Assembly (NCBI GenBank): GCA_000320545.1
Contig: ADNK01002594.1
Coordinates: 1-64,000, forward strand
Source: Bigelowiella natans CCMP2755
Lineage: Eukaryota > Cercozoa > Chlorarachniophyceae
Direction of reading: 5' to 3'
Length of the DNA: 64,000 nucleotides
Positions within the stretch are counted from its first letter, which is position 1, and every line of letters starts with the position of its first letter. The position numbers and the translations under genes are program-made. This document shows positions 35,473-47,471 of this stretch, one piece after another. The notes under the pieces were generated by a model. The model searched no databases and was not told the DNA's origin. It was given only the letters and a program-made list of their open reading frames with translations.

Positions 35473-36806
35473 TCATTCTGGAGAGTAGATGGAAGAGGGG
35501 GGGGGAGGGAGATGCATAGTTTGGTCAGATGAAGAAATAATGATATTGATGAGATTGTTTGGTGAGGACAAAGAGAGCGCTGTTGGTACCTCTTGTTGCT
35601 GGCTCTGCAGCTGCGCCATCACCTATCAGGAGCAGCACAACGACAGGAGAATGAATATGTACCATATGGAGAGTATGGGGATCATAGTGAAGAGACAATA
35701 TAAACGAATTGTACAACACGACGTTCATCATCAGCATCATCATCATCATCCCCGACATCAAGTCGTCGTCATCATCATCTATCAATCACCTGCAACCGTG
35801 CTCGCATCGACTCATAAAACTTGTCCGTATCCTCCTTCACAGGGCACGCTAGATTCTCGTTCAGAGTGAACCTGACGACAACAACGACCGATGATGATTA
35901 TGATGATTGTGATGATGATGGTGATGATGATTGTGATGATGATGACGATACTGGAGAGGCGGCCTCATGTATTCTTAATGCATTCGTTGTTGGAGAGGTT
36001 AAAGATGCACTCACAATTTCACGTTCCCAGAAGACGAACCCACAGCAATTTTGCGTCCTAGGAGAAACGAGCAAATGATCAGCTCATAAGCAGCAGCTGC
36101 GAAGATTAGTAAGTAACAGGGGGGGGGTAGATGGTAACAGGTCGCCCTCCATGATCATCATCCTCGTTATTGAGAAGATATGAAGACATGATGGGTGTGT
36201 TCTTGGTGTTTTCTCTCCTTCTTTCTCCCTTACTGATACTATTACTACTCACTCCTCACCGTCATTTGAGAATGCTAGTTTGCCAACAGATCGGTCCTGA
36301 GCAGTAAAAGTCAGATAACACCGACGATGCCATACGTAAGCGCGAAGAAGAAGAATCAGTGTGTTTGGCATGAATCGATGATGATGACGAAAATGAGTAA
36401 TTTATTCATATATCATGATGTAGTAGTAGTAGTTGTTGTAGTAGTAGTGGTAGTAGTAGAAGAGGGAAGTTTGAGAAAGTAGTTTTTATATTGGGATTGC
36501 TCTTTATCCCCACATCCCGCTCCTCCTCCTCTACGACTAAGCTACTTTTCACCAAAAACAAATATCTGATCGAAGGCTTTTTCACCACCCATTGAATTTA
36601 CTATGGGCGACAACAACTGCACACCGATTGGATCCATCATCATCAATAATGAATGGATATAATCTACGCGAAACTAACAGCCAGGAAGCTCATGAAGAAC
36701 AGCGTCTGGCTGTGCGGTTCCGCGCTTTGACAACAAGCACGCGACACGAAGAAAGGATAGATGGAGGGGGGGGGTAGGAGGGGGGTAAAGAGTACACCAA
36801 TGGATT

Positions 36807-36877
<71 letters not shown>

Positions 36878-37062
36878 CCGCCGCACCTTCTCGGTTGCCA
36901 TGACGCTCTGAGTAGGCAACTCTGTGTCTTTGTTCAAGTTCCAGATGTCCAACATCCCTGATCAACCAGTGCCACCAGTAACGTGCATCAAGATGTCAAA
37001 ATAAAAATGATGATTATGATGATGATGATGATGGTATGACTATATAAAGTTGTGCTCAAAGG

Positions 37063-37097
<35 letters not shown>

Positions 37098-37458
37098 GCA
37101 GCACCAGGAGGACTCTTTGCTGCTGCATGTGTCCTCTTATCTATTAGCTTCTGTGATAGCACTACCATTTCCATCCCCCGTAGCAAAGATGGCTGGGTGT
37201 ACCGGCGACCACTGAGAGGAGGGGGAGGAGGAGTGTGCGGTGAGGAAGTTATTTGAGAACATAAGCTATTTATTGTTATTATTATTATTATAATTATTAT
37301 TACTCTCGTGCTTCCTCAGAATGTGAAAGTTGAAAATACTTCTCATCCATCATCACATCGTTACTACTACAACTACTAGAGGCTGTTTGTTATGCAAGCT
37401 GAGCACAAGTCCTCAATTACCTTCACATCGTATACGTAATCCCTGCACCTATGGTGGT

Positions 37459-37538
<80 letters not shown>

Positions 37539-37898
37539 ACGCACGACAGACGTATGAGTACATGGTAGGAAGTTAGAACAATCGTGAATGGTTTGATCTA
37601 AGATACATCATAATAGCAGCAATGTTGTATCACACAAACACTTCGTAGTCATTATCGCCATCCTCATCATCACCAGCAGCAGCTTTACCTTTCGAATACG
37701 TATAGTGGTTTACGAGTCTTTGTGTGCCATAGCTTTGTTGTCCAATCGAAGGAAGAGGTGATATACCTACCGGGATAAGGGAAAGGAGGAGGGGAAGGAG
37801 GAGGAAGCGACCCAGAGGAAATTATTGCATGATCATCATCATCACCACGGCTTTGCTGGTATTAATGTGATGTTGTCACTCTTTTTTTATTAATTGAT

Positions 37899-37970
<72 letters not shown>

Positions 37971-39516
37971 TCTTCCTCTCTGTCTTTCGGTCTTATTCTC
38001 CTCGTTCTTCGTTGGTGAGTGATATCGTCTCGACGAGGTGGTATTATGTTAAACGTACAGCTCGGACATCACGGGTGGCAGTCCCTTGATGGGGGGGCGG
38101 AATCCCACGTTGGTGATAGGTGCTTTATGAGCTCCACTGATGAATGAGTAGATGCCGCGTGAGGCGTTTCCATCGTAGATTCGAGCTTTGTAGAGAACGC
38201 CTGAGGGAGGCAGTGATGAGGACATGTGTGGTGAGAATAAGAGACCAGAGGAGGGAGGAAGGGCGAGAGATACGACCTTCATCGGAACCCATCACTAGCG
38301 AGTTGGAGTCACGCCCTACAAAGCTGATGTAATTGCCATTATATGAGCATACCAAGCAAATAGCAACAAAAGCAAATCTCACCGCTGAAACCATCATCAT
38401 CATCATCATCATCATCATCATTATCATCATAACAGCACCCAAAACACGTCGTTGTGATGTCACGCTCCTTCACATCAGCCTTCTTGCCCACAAGCTGCAT
38501 ATCGAGCTCTGTGGAGGGCTCTTCCAAATGGTCAATGTCCTGCCAAATGCACACGTGCCCGTCGGTGGATACCTGATCATCGTTGTTGTTGTTGTTATTG
38601 TTGTTATTGATGATGATCCATCCATTGGCGACACAGACGATCAATATCGCTCATACACATACATATTCGGAATAGTTCCGGAGCATTCTTGCTTGGTCTA
38701 CTACAACTACACATAACCACCCAAAGCAAGAGCAAGCGACACTCGCACACTACTACTCCTTCCTAAAGACCGACCGAAAGCACGCTGTAGGCCTTATTCA
38801 CGGCGGGCACACACGCCATAGCGTAAACGGGGTGAGTGTGTCCTTGGCTGAGCGATGTGCGGTTGACGGGTGTTATCTTTACGCTCATGTCCCATACAAT
38901 GACCTGCCCTGACTTTGTTCCTGCGATGATGACCTCTGGCTTCGTTGGGTGAAACTGAGCTACCAGCACCGCGCTTTGACAGGTCAAAACGTATTCGGGG
39001 CGGTCGGGCGTGTGGGTTGACCAAACAAGGACAAGGCCGTCAGGATCCATTGATAGATGCTCAATGTGCGGCGCTGCGTATGAAACTAGGAAGAGACTGT
39101 CGTGTTTTGGGCTCCAGGTTATTGATGTGATGGGGCGGTTTTGCGTTCGCATGCCTGATCATCGACAAGGATGAGATGAGGTAATGTCTGTCTGTATATA
39201 TGTGTGTATATGTGTGTACGTGTGAGTGTGAGTGTAAGTGTGTCACCGTGCGGTTGATGAGAGTACAGATATTATTCACACAAAAGTGGGTTGGTTGGAT
39301 CATATCAATATGAAGGCGGATGATGGAGAGGAGGATGTGAACGTAATAATAATACCATAGGAGAAGTTGGATGTCTCGGACACCTAGGAGGAGGAGGAGG
39401 AGGAGGAGGGGGAGGAAGCGAAGAAATATAAGAACAATTCATTCTCAAATGCAATGAATAAGAATTTGATAGGAGGATAATGCATTTGTAAAAACAGCAA
39501 CAATATCTGCCTTATC

Positions 39517-39553
<37 letters not shown>

Positions 39554-39899
39554 CTATGTGTGTGTGCTTTATGCTATTTTGCAATATAATTGGCCACCAC
39601 CATAGCTTCTTCCTTCTCATCCATCATATCATCCTTCTTCGCGTAGTCGATCGTCACGTCGAATTCCTACCAGTAAAGCTTTCAATCAACGCACGTACGC
39701 ACACACACGCGCGCACCAGAATAGGCACGAAAAAGGAACCAAGGTTGGGGGGGAATGGAGATGTTGAAGCAGGGCTCTTAGTAGTAGGTAGGCATTGTCC
39801 TGCCTCGCAATACTACCTCGTTTTGTTTTAGAGCTCTTTCAACCACCTGAGCATTTATTATGCATAATTTTACACGTCTGTGTGCGTGCGCGTGTGTGT

Positions 39900-39938
<39 letters not shown>

Positions 39939-41926
39939 CGCTCCCATTCCTCATTATTGGCACGATACGCATGTCCTGAAAATGGTAAGGAGCACCTTCG
40001 AAGATGAGCGGAAAAAATCGAGGAAATGTTCTGTCCGCATGATGCGTTTTCTCTCCGCAAGCGGTAATAGCTGAGCCTGCAGCATTGAGGGTGGGAGGTG
40101 GAAGAGAATGATGAGAATAACCATAGCGACTAAAGAACTCCTCCCCTAGGAGGGGAAGTGAAGGAATACATATACCTGAAACGCCTTTTCTTCTGCCCTT
40201 TCGTCTTCTATACTCTTGACTTCTGTCTTAATCTTTGTAGCGCCCTCAAAGCCAACCGAGCCCTCCTGGTCATCTATTAGAGTTGATTAATTCATCATCA
40301 TCACCCTCTTCAGGAGTGCACACCAGACATCCAGCCAACACAGACAATAGTGTGGTTTTTATTCTGTTTTTCATGTCAAAGTAAGTTGTAAGTAGCCAAT
40401 ACCTGGGCCACACCCAACCGAGTTCTTTAATGCTTTCTGAACATACGAAAGGGGGGGGAAAGCAAACACTTATGGCTCGGCTAATAAGAGACATCATCTA
40501 AGTGTTTCTAATGTGTTTATTTTTCTTATCCAATGCTGCTTCTGTTTCTTTTCAAATGTTTTACATCCAGCAGGTACATTCTATCATCTCGCAATCAAGC
40601 GTGCATTGGAACAGATATTCATTTTCAAAGATCGTCTTCATTTTCTCCCAGAGAAAGTGTTTCTGGAATACCTCTAACTCCTCCTTCAACTCTGCTTCCT
40701 TTTCCGTCTCTAGTTTGATTTGGATACCCTGCAAGATAAGACAGGAGAGGGAGGAGGAGAAGGAGGAGAAAGAACAACACGGATAAGCAAGTGACAGAAA
40801 TGGGCACAAGAGCTGACATACAACTTACTTTATCATAGCAAATGACGCGCGGCGCGGGCTGGATGTTGTGCGTAATCTTTGAGCTGAAACCTAATTCCGC
40901 CTTCTGGTGGTATTAAAGAGGGGGAATTGGGTAATAAAAGGCCATATGAATGTCAGAATGGAAGCAATGGTGACGTTGAATCGGCAGCAGCAGCAGGCCA
41001 TAACATTATCACATTGAAGAAATATCCCCGATCAAGAGTCGAGCCATGAAACGGAAATATCAACATTTTCGTTGTGAAAATCACAACTTGAGAAATTTGT
41101 AGTATTATGCTATATGATATACTTCCTTCTTTGCAGGGGACACTATGTGGCTGATACTCTTCAATACTTCCGATGCTTTCGCTGTGAGATTTACAGATTT
41201 TGCAGGGGTTGAAGCACCAGCATTTCCGTCGTTGCTATTCTCTGTTCCCCCACTAGTCGTCACTGGAGCTACACCCAAAACGTCAGTACCCGTTCTATTA
41301 ATAAAAGAAGAAGCGTTGTCAGGTAGACAATCAGATCTAAAAGGAATTGATTTGGGCTATGTATGAAGTGCCGCTTGCGCCACAGCAGAGGGTAAATCAT
41401 AGAGGAAAAATACAATGCCTATTTACTCAATGTCCTCCAACTCTCCAAATCCATCCTCACTTATTTGCCAAAAAATTAGGAAGGGGATGATTTTCCATAG
41501 AGTTTCCAAGTACCAAGAAACCAATTCAAACACACGCTCCTCAAACATCTTTTTATTAATGATATGGAGTGTAATTAAATCGAACGGCAGCAGCAGCAGC
41601 AATACAGTATATTCAAGGAACTGTTTTACAAAGCTTTTACTGCGACAGCGCAACGATTTTTTGTTTGAATCGGAATCCGATTCAAGATGAAATATTTCTA
41701 TTTCGATACGTTCTTACTTAACCTGCGTATTGCTCTGAAAATATACGCGAGGGGTGTTTTGTTTCTCTTACGTTGGGTCTTCGGTCTTCGCTACAGTACT
41801 TGCCATTGCTCTTCTTCTAGCCTCTTGCCGTTTCTTACGCTCTTCCTTCATCCTCTTCAGCCTAGCAAGGCGTTCCTCCTTCTTTTTCAGAAGCGCTTGC
41901 ATGTCCTCCTTCGTGTACCCGCTCAT
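35473..41926 (-). CDS. DYNC1I-like: Cytoplasmic dynein intermediate chain (WD40)
   Basis: The WD40 subunit that links dynein heavy chains to cargo and dynactin. Exon 1 (41926-41772) starts [16 protein letters not shown], a charged coiled coil as in animal intermediate chains. Later segments: [10 protein letters not shown] (39.84 kb), [16 protein letters not shown] (39.65), a large WD exon (39.16-38.77) with [26 protein letters not shown] and [20 protein letters not shown], then [18 protein letters not shown] (38.55), [10 protein letters not shown] (38.2), [20 protein letters not shown] (37.75), DYVYDVK (37.43), [16 protein letters not shown] (37.2), [16 protein letters not shown] (36.93), [14 protein letters not shown] (36.03) and [20 protein letters not shown] (35.85). 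The tail is Gln/Ser/Pro-rich and stops at TGA 35473-35475. Order and motifs match DYNC1I closely. The exon near 36.7 kb joining [11 protein letters not shown] to RKIAVGS is not resolved. Confidence 0.9.
36809..36873. repeat. (CT)n(AT)n compound microsatellite in a dynein-chain intron
   Basis: CT run followed by TA run, immediately 3' (on the coding strand) of the exon encoding [16 protein letters not shown]. Confidence 0.9.
37064..37102. repeat. (CA)n then (GCA)n repeat
   Basis: ACACAC followed by nine GCA units, intronic. Confidence 0.85.
37460..37537. repeat. (CA)n(GA)n compound microsatellite
   Basis: About 15 CA units then about 22 GA units, within the intron 5' (on the coding strand) of the DYVYDVK exon. 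Confidence 0.9.
37900..37969. repeat. (CT)n(GT)n compound microsatellite
   Basis: CT run followed by GT run in the intron between the SELY and TSSFDW exons. Confidence 0.9.
39518..39550. repeat. (AT)n microsatellite
   Basis: Intronic AT run. A (GT)n run lies at 39894-39931 in the next intron upstream on the coding strand. Confidence 0.85.
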
Positions 41927-42805
41927 CTTTTCCCTTTCTAATTAATCTCCACTGGTAAATGGCAAGTAATAAAATATTAGAAATCACAGTGTTTCAATCA
42001 TTCGTGATCATAAATGGGGGTGGAAACTGTTAAATGTATATCATTGCATGTAGAAGGCCACTGCTCCCTTATCGTTTTAAAGTTTTCTGATTCTGGCATC
42101 TCTTTTAAATACAATCAATGCTAAAACCCAGTCAACGACATCCCATCGTTTTTTGGATTTTAATCATTTCGCTCCTTCGGCATAAAATAACCTCCCCTCT
42201 GGAGCGGTGCAGCAAACGGCAGGGGTGGGGGAGAGGCTGACCTGATTGGGCAACTGGATTGGACGAAAAATCTTGACACAAATTGTGTAAAAATACATGT
42301 GGTTTTCACCCTACGTCATGGATGAAATGAAGCCTTTTGTGAAAGTGTTTTCTGTTGATCAGATGCTCACCTTTAAGCCCTCAGTTGGGACCTCTTCCAT
42401 GAAAGAACGCCTTAGACGAAAGGTCGGAATTTTTACATGTGCATTGTCGCAGGTTGAAAAATCACATTTGTTTGCACTGTTCTTCGTTGATTTGGTTGGA
42501 TTGTTGGGAGTCTCTGGTCTTGCAGCCTCCAAACCCCCCACTTCAAAATTTGCCTAACAAATTCTGTGTTCAGTAGGTTGGCCTGTTTCAGGTATTTCTA
42601 CTATTCATGGAAATCCTGAAATCCGAGCAGGGCAAATCCTAGATCTACTCATAGATCTACGACGTAAGAAATTTCCTGAGAAATTGGCGGGACGCTGTTT
42701 CATGTGTTGATACTTCCGTCGCATGTAAGCTAAGCTCCCTTTCGCCTTCCATAATTCGTTCTTCGAGGAGCATAGTAGGCCTAGGTAGACCATAAACCAC
42801 CATCC
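41927..42805. promoter_or_regulatory. Divergent intergenic region (dynein chain / RAD51D)
   Basis: 879 bp between two outward-facing start codons. It holds both promoters. A plus-strand open frame of 87 codons starts at ATG 42297; it is not recognisable and could be an upstream exon or chance. AAATCCTAGATCTACTCATAGATCTACG near 42636-42663 contains repeated AGATCTAC. Confidence 0.4.
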
Positions 42806-44375
42806 ATGAAATCATCAACGACGTTGTCAGCAACCGTGCAAGGACAAGAAAAAGAGTTGAAAAATGAGGGATGCCGATTATCTGTGAGCGACGAAGTGAA
42901 TGAGGAAGTTGACGAGAAAGTAAAACCTAATCTTTCTGTCGATCCAATGGCGAAACGTCAAGATCAGTCGACACGTCCACAACCAAGAAAACGAAAGCGC
43001 AAAGGCAAGGAATATAATAATAAAAAGATCTTTATGAAGCTGAGTGTAATGCTTTGCCGATTACCGTATTCTAACATCGTCACCTCTCACAGTTAGTAAT
43101 ATCGAACTATGTCCGGTCAAAACTTTAAGAACTTGGGGAGATCTTTATAGCGCAAACTATCGTTGGTTTCAATCTGGCTTCAAGAAGTAGTATTCATTAT
43201 GTGCTAGAGACGAACCCTAATGTCTAAGCATGGCTATAACGCCCAGGTTGGATCTTTTACTTGGTGGAGGAATAAATACAGGAGAGGTGCTGGAAGTTGT
43301 TGGGTCATCATCCATCGGTAAAACGCAGGTAATATTTACAGTTGGTGGCAATTGTGAATCAAGTTTTTGGAATTTGTGAAATCCTAATCGCATCAATATT
43401 TTCATTATTTGGTTTCAATTTACCCTTCAGTTATGCCTGACTGTGGCCTCATATCTTGCCGCTGTTTCACAAGACTCTATCATTTATGTTGACACGGCAA
43501 ACACATTTTCTCCAACTCGAGTTCAAACCTTATATCAAGCGTTCACCACAAAGGTATCTAATCGGAGATTGGAACTTCCTGCATATATGATTTGACATGA
43601 TTGGTTGAATAGCCGCTGCGACAAGGATTAAAGCAGATCAAAGTGTACAAGGCGGTAAATGCATTTGCGTTGAATACGGTCCTTGAAGAAATCAAATCGA
43701 AACTTCAAAATAGGGTTATGTTTCTTTCGAACGCTGTTACGTTTAGATTCTAATGTAAAATGTTTCAGAACGATCCATTCTTTCGGAGATTACGCCTTTT
43801 AATCATAGATTCCATTGGAATAATTGCTCCCTTTACCAAAAAATTTAGAGGTAATCTCTGCGACTACAAAAACAACATTTTAGAGTTGTATACATCTGTC
43901 TTATTCCTACAGGACTTGCTCTAATGGCTGAGACAGGAAGAAGAATTCAAACTTTAGCTCAGAGATTCAACCTTGCACTTCTGGTTGGTATACGTAAGCT
44001 TCGTTTGCACAGTAAATTCGCATTAAATTGATTTATTTTCAACAGGTGATAAACAGCACCGTCCGAGCTGAAGGACCAACTGCATTGAAACCAGCTTTGG
44101 GTCATCTATCCGAGACTTAAGATTATCACAAGTACTAAATTATGTTTTCGCATAGGGGAGACGTGGAGTCACTTCGCAGATGCTAGAATATCGATGTATT
44201 TCAATCCACTGAACAAAAGCGAACGATTGATGGCCTTAGTGAAGTCACATAATATGGTGAGAAGATCTTCGATTATTTTGTGATACTATCTAAATATTTA
44301 CACCTAAATATTTTCAAACAGAAACTTGGGTCTTGTATCAAATTTTCGTTTAACGACGTAGGACAATTATCGTAG
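42806..44375 (+). CDS. RAD51D-like: RAD51D-like RecA-family recombinase paralogue
   Basis: Recombinational-repair ATPase. Ten phase-consistent exons: 42806-43043, 43093-43165, 43229-43328, 43431-43553, 43613-43714, 43769-43850, 43913-43983, 44046-44100, 44156-44256 and 44322-44375 (TAG). Together they make 332 codons, the usual RAD51D length. LDLLLGGGINTGEVLEVVG leads into Walker A GSSSIGKTQ, then LCLTVASYLAA and IIYVDTANTFSPTRVQTLY, Walker B LLIIDSI, a Gln/Arg-rich segment (RRIQTLAQRFNLALLVI), NSTV, and ALGETWSHFADARISM. This pattern fits RAD51D better than RAD51, DMC1 or XRCC3. In animals and plants RAD51D works in the BCDX2 complex to promote RAD51 loading. Exons 1-2 carry an acidic/basic region that lacks the usual helical N-domain pattern, so the ATG is less sure than the core. 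Confidence 0.85.
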
Positions 44376-44924
44376 TATTAACTATATACGGAGCAGTATT
44401 ACTACAAAATTTTTCGATCAGAAGTCATTGCTATGTTAAATAATTGGAATAGTAAGCAGAACTTCACCCTAATCCATTACATCGCTCACATGCAAGTGTG
44501 CAAGCTATACCTGGCGAAGATACAGCGCAGTAATAGTAGTCGTACGTTCATGCGCCTTCGACACGCCTTTAATAGGCCATGCTAGCATGAGCTTAAATTC
44601 ATACCCTTGACAGATAATGCGCTCGAGGCGTTCGATAGCCGAATATTCACACTAGCTTGTCCGCTAATATACGCCTTAAGTACGCAGCATTTATAATTTG
44701 CATAATTCGCCAAGAATATTATGCATACAACTTTATAGCTAGTCCGCACATACTTGTATAACGTGAATACATGAACACACACGAAGCGCATGTACATAGC
44801 ATATGAATGCACCTGCATGCAAAGAAATGCGTTGCAAGAACAAAAATTGGAGACTCCACATGAAGTAATGAACGTATTATTTGCGTCACAATCGTATTTG
44901 ATGTTTTCTCCTTCAAGCGACGTG
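44376..44924. other. Convergent intergenic palindrome island (RAD51D / SGNH hydrolase)
   Basis: 549 bp between facing stop codons. It contains CATGCTAGCATG at 44578-44589, ATTATGCATA, GCATGTACATAGCATATG near 44788 and CCTGCATGCA near 44812. Repeated ACGCCTT strings occur near 44560 and 44668. No gene is supported. Confidence 0.6.
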
Positions 44925-46708
44925 CTATAATCCAGAATTAGATTCCCCAGAGTGAATATTTTCTAACCCAGGGAGCATCTACAAAAATGAAAATTAATAT
45001 AATTAAGACTGAAACGGAAACTTGATACCTTCTTCACAATATGATCCGCCCAATTTCTGTAACCTGATGAAAACTAAAATTATAATCTTCGTTTATGCTT
45101 CCAACCCATTTTTATAATACCCTTTTCACTCGGATGTATTCCATCTATAGCCCAGTCATCCTCTTTGTAGTGCTCTGGCTCGCGAATGAATTTCACTTCG
45201 TTTTCCTTAGCCCAATTATTCGCCAAAACAATTAATTTTGACTATTAAGATTCAGAATTATGCTTGTACCTCCCCAGAGAGTAAGTGTTTTTGATGGTCC
45301 CAAATCTTAGCCACCTAGTGAGATTGATTCAATTAACTATCCTCCAACTCTGTCAGTCTATAATAAACCTTGTAAAGTATCTGGTTTAACGGAAATAATG
45401 GTTTGAACAATGGTGCGCGATCTATAGGTAGTGCTGGGAGAACGATCTGGAGAGAAGTAAAGAAGCCATGGCAAGTTTAAGTCTATGATAAATACTCCCA
45501 GTCATCTTTTGGTAAATCCACCCGAGCTTGCTCTCCAACGACGATTTTAATCTCTCGAATTAATTTCTGTCAGAAGTATATAATTCAGACACGTAGAGGA
45601 GAAATAATGATGAAAGTGACAACCCGAAGATCCTCTTTGAAACTGGAAGGCATTCGCCCCTCTTGGACCAGGCGCTTGTAGTCATTCAGCCCACACATTA
45701 TCACAACTGCTGTGACCTGCACCAGCATAAACTCAGAATTTGGTGATATTTTTATCCTCTCGAGTACGTTTATGATTTTATGTTCGTGGATTACTCAAGA
45801 AGTAATATAAACCTTTGAGCTATCTTTTCCTACAGTCTCCTCCATCTCCTTTACGAGCTTCTCGCGCATACTGTTCACATCCCCCCCATCAATTCCAAGA
45901 ACCTTTTGCAGATTAATTTATATTGTGAGTATATACGACTAGATTCCCTATAATTAATTCTCACTCTCCAACACACGCGCTTTTTCAATGCCCGTGCCGC
46001 AACTCTCGATATATGACGCGCAAAAACCGGGCCTTCTTGACGATCAGGACACCCAATTCCAATCACCTAAGGTTCCAGTGTTCAAGATAACGTACATTTT
46101 ATCGACGTAGATGAGAAGGGCTGTATATTACCAAGGAATCACCCAAGAAGAGAATCTGGATTTCTTCGAGGTTCTTTTTGTCTCCGTCTTTGACATCCGG
46201 TTCCTGTTTTACGACTGTTCTTAGGCATCGAGCACCTATTCTTCGAAATTGCTACCTCTACTCCGTATAAAGCTCCCTTAGGAGGTGTTAGAGGAACGTA
46301 ATCGTTCCGCAAGTGGTAGTATTGCCAGACTGATACCCCCTGCAAAGAACAGAGTAGGGTACTTGTAGGCAGTGATTGGAGAGTCGACTATCCACTAATG
46401 TTAACCTAATGTTAGCCTAACCCTTCCCTTCTCTTTCTACATCTACCCCAAAAAGTGTTGCAGCTCCTGCGAAGCCTCGGCTCGCTCTTTGCCAGAATGT
46501 TGTCTGAACCACACCACTAGATCAGCTGTCCTCCATGGTACTTCATTCGACAGGGAAAAATAGCCTGTTCTCCCTCTACGACGATTTGGACATAACCTTC
46601 CTAGACTGGCCTGGTTTTTGATGGAATGTGCTCATACAACTCTTCTCCTTCCTGGTGATACGCCTTCGTGTGCTGGATCGCGTCATCGCTCCAGCGGCTC
46701 GACGCCAT
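44925..46708 (-). CDS. SGNH/GDSL-family hydrolase
   Basis: A Ser esterase/lipase-type hydrolase. About 13 short exons, nearly all phase 0. It starts MASSRWSDDAIQHTKAYHQ (ATG 46708), then FWQRASRGFAGAATLFG, GVSVWQYYHLRNDYVPL and EIQILFLGDSL (46.14 kb, block I with the nucleophile Ser). Next come VIGIGCPDRQEGPVFARHIS, VLGIDGGDVNSM (block II Gly), VVIMCGLNDYKRL (block III Gly-x-Asn-Asp), IVLPALPIDRAPLF and DDWAIDGIHPSEKG (block V Asp/His). After a phase-1 intron it ends RNWADHIVKK and MLPGLENIHSGESNSGL, stop TAG 44925-44927. All four catalytic blocks are present, so an active enzyme is expected. The family includes esterases, thioesterases and acetyl-hydrolases; the substrate cannot be told. No signal peptide is seen. 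Confidence 0.85.
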
Positions 46709-47471
46709 CGCTGCATTCTCATCGTGCAGACCGATGCAAGAGGATGATTACAAATCCTTTATGGAATCTGCAGATCATTTAGGATATTATCCCGGTATAA
46801 TTTGTCCTTAATATTCCGGCGCTGTTTTGTTTCAATCAGCAAAAAGGAACGTTCTGTCCTCCTCCAGGCGACAAGAGTTTTTGGAAGTCGCAAGTCGAAA
46901 AGGCTACTAGCCTCCTCTTCGGGATTGAGATCTTCCTATTTCAGAGTAGCGACAACAATATATGCTTGTCGCAGTTCTGAAATAGACAACTGCGGCTGGC
47001 GCGTTGCTAGAAGGAGGAGGAGGTACGGCGCCCCTTCCTAACATTTTCCAATTCCAAAACACTGCATTGACGTGGTAAAAATGTTGGGCACCTTCACAAA
47101 TACAACATTTTTAATGATTGAATCCACTAGCGAAAAACTTTAGAGTAAATTGATTCGGACAGTAGAACGATCATCAGCATGGTTCTCTGCTGTCGTTTCG
47201 CAGCATTGTGTTGCAAACACATGGTTGCAAAAAATTGCAATGAAAGGACCCCTCAGCACTGTAAAGGCCTAGAAATAACGGATTGGGAATTTCTAATTGC
47301 CCATATGAATAATCTTTCACACTATCTCCTGAAGAACCAGAAACGAAAGGGTGTTTTATGGGATGCATTATAGAATAAAGAAATTTATGAAGGGAAAAGG
47401 TTGTATGGTGATACGAGCTGAGAATTTTATTTTTTTGTGCTTCACAGTGATTTTTTCGAAGAATACTTGCG
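46709..47471. promoter_or_regulatory. Divergent intergenic region (SGNH hydrolase / UBE2A)
   Basis: 763 bp between outward-facing start codons. A plus-strand open frame at 46802-47041 is basic and low in complexity and is not accepted as a gene. A second short open frame with an ATG at 47179 is also judged chance. No clear core promoter element is recognised. Confidence 0.4.

Noticed and set aside
46802-47041. 80-codon plus-strand gene between SGNH hydrolase and UBE2A
   Set aside because: Basic and low in complexity, lies in a divergent promoter gap, and shows no recognisable motif.
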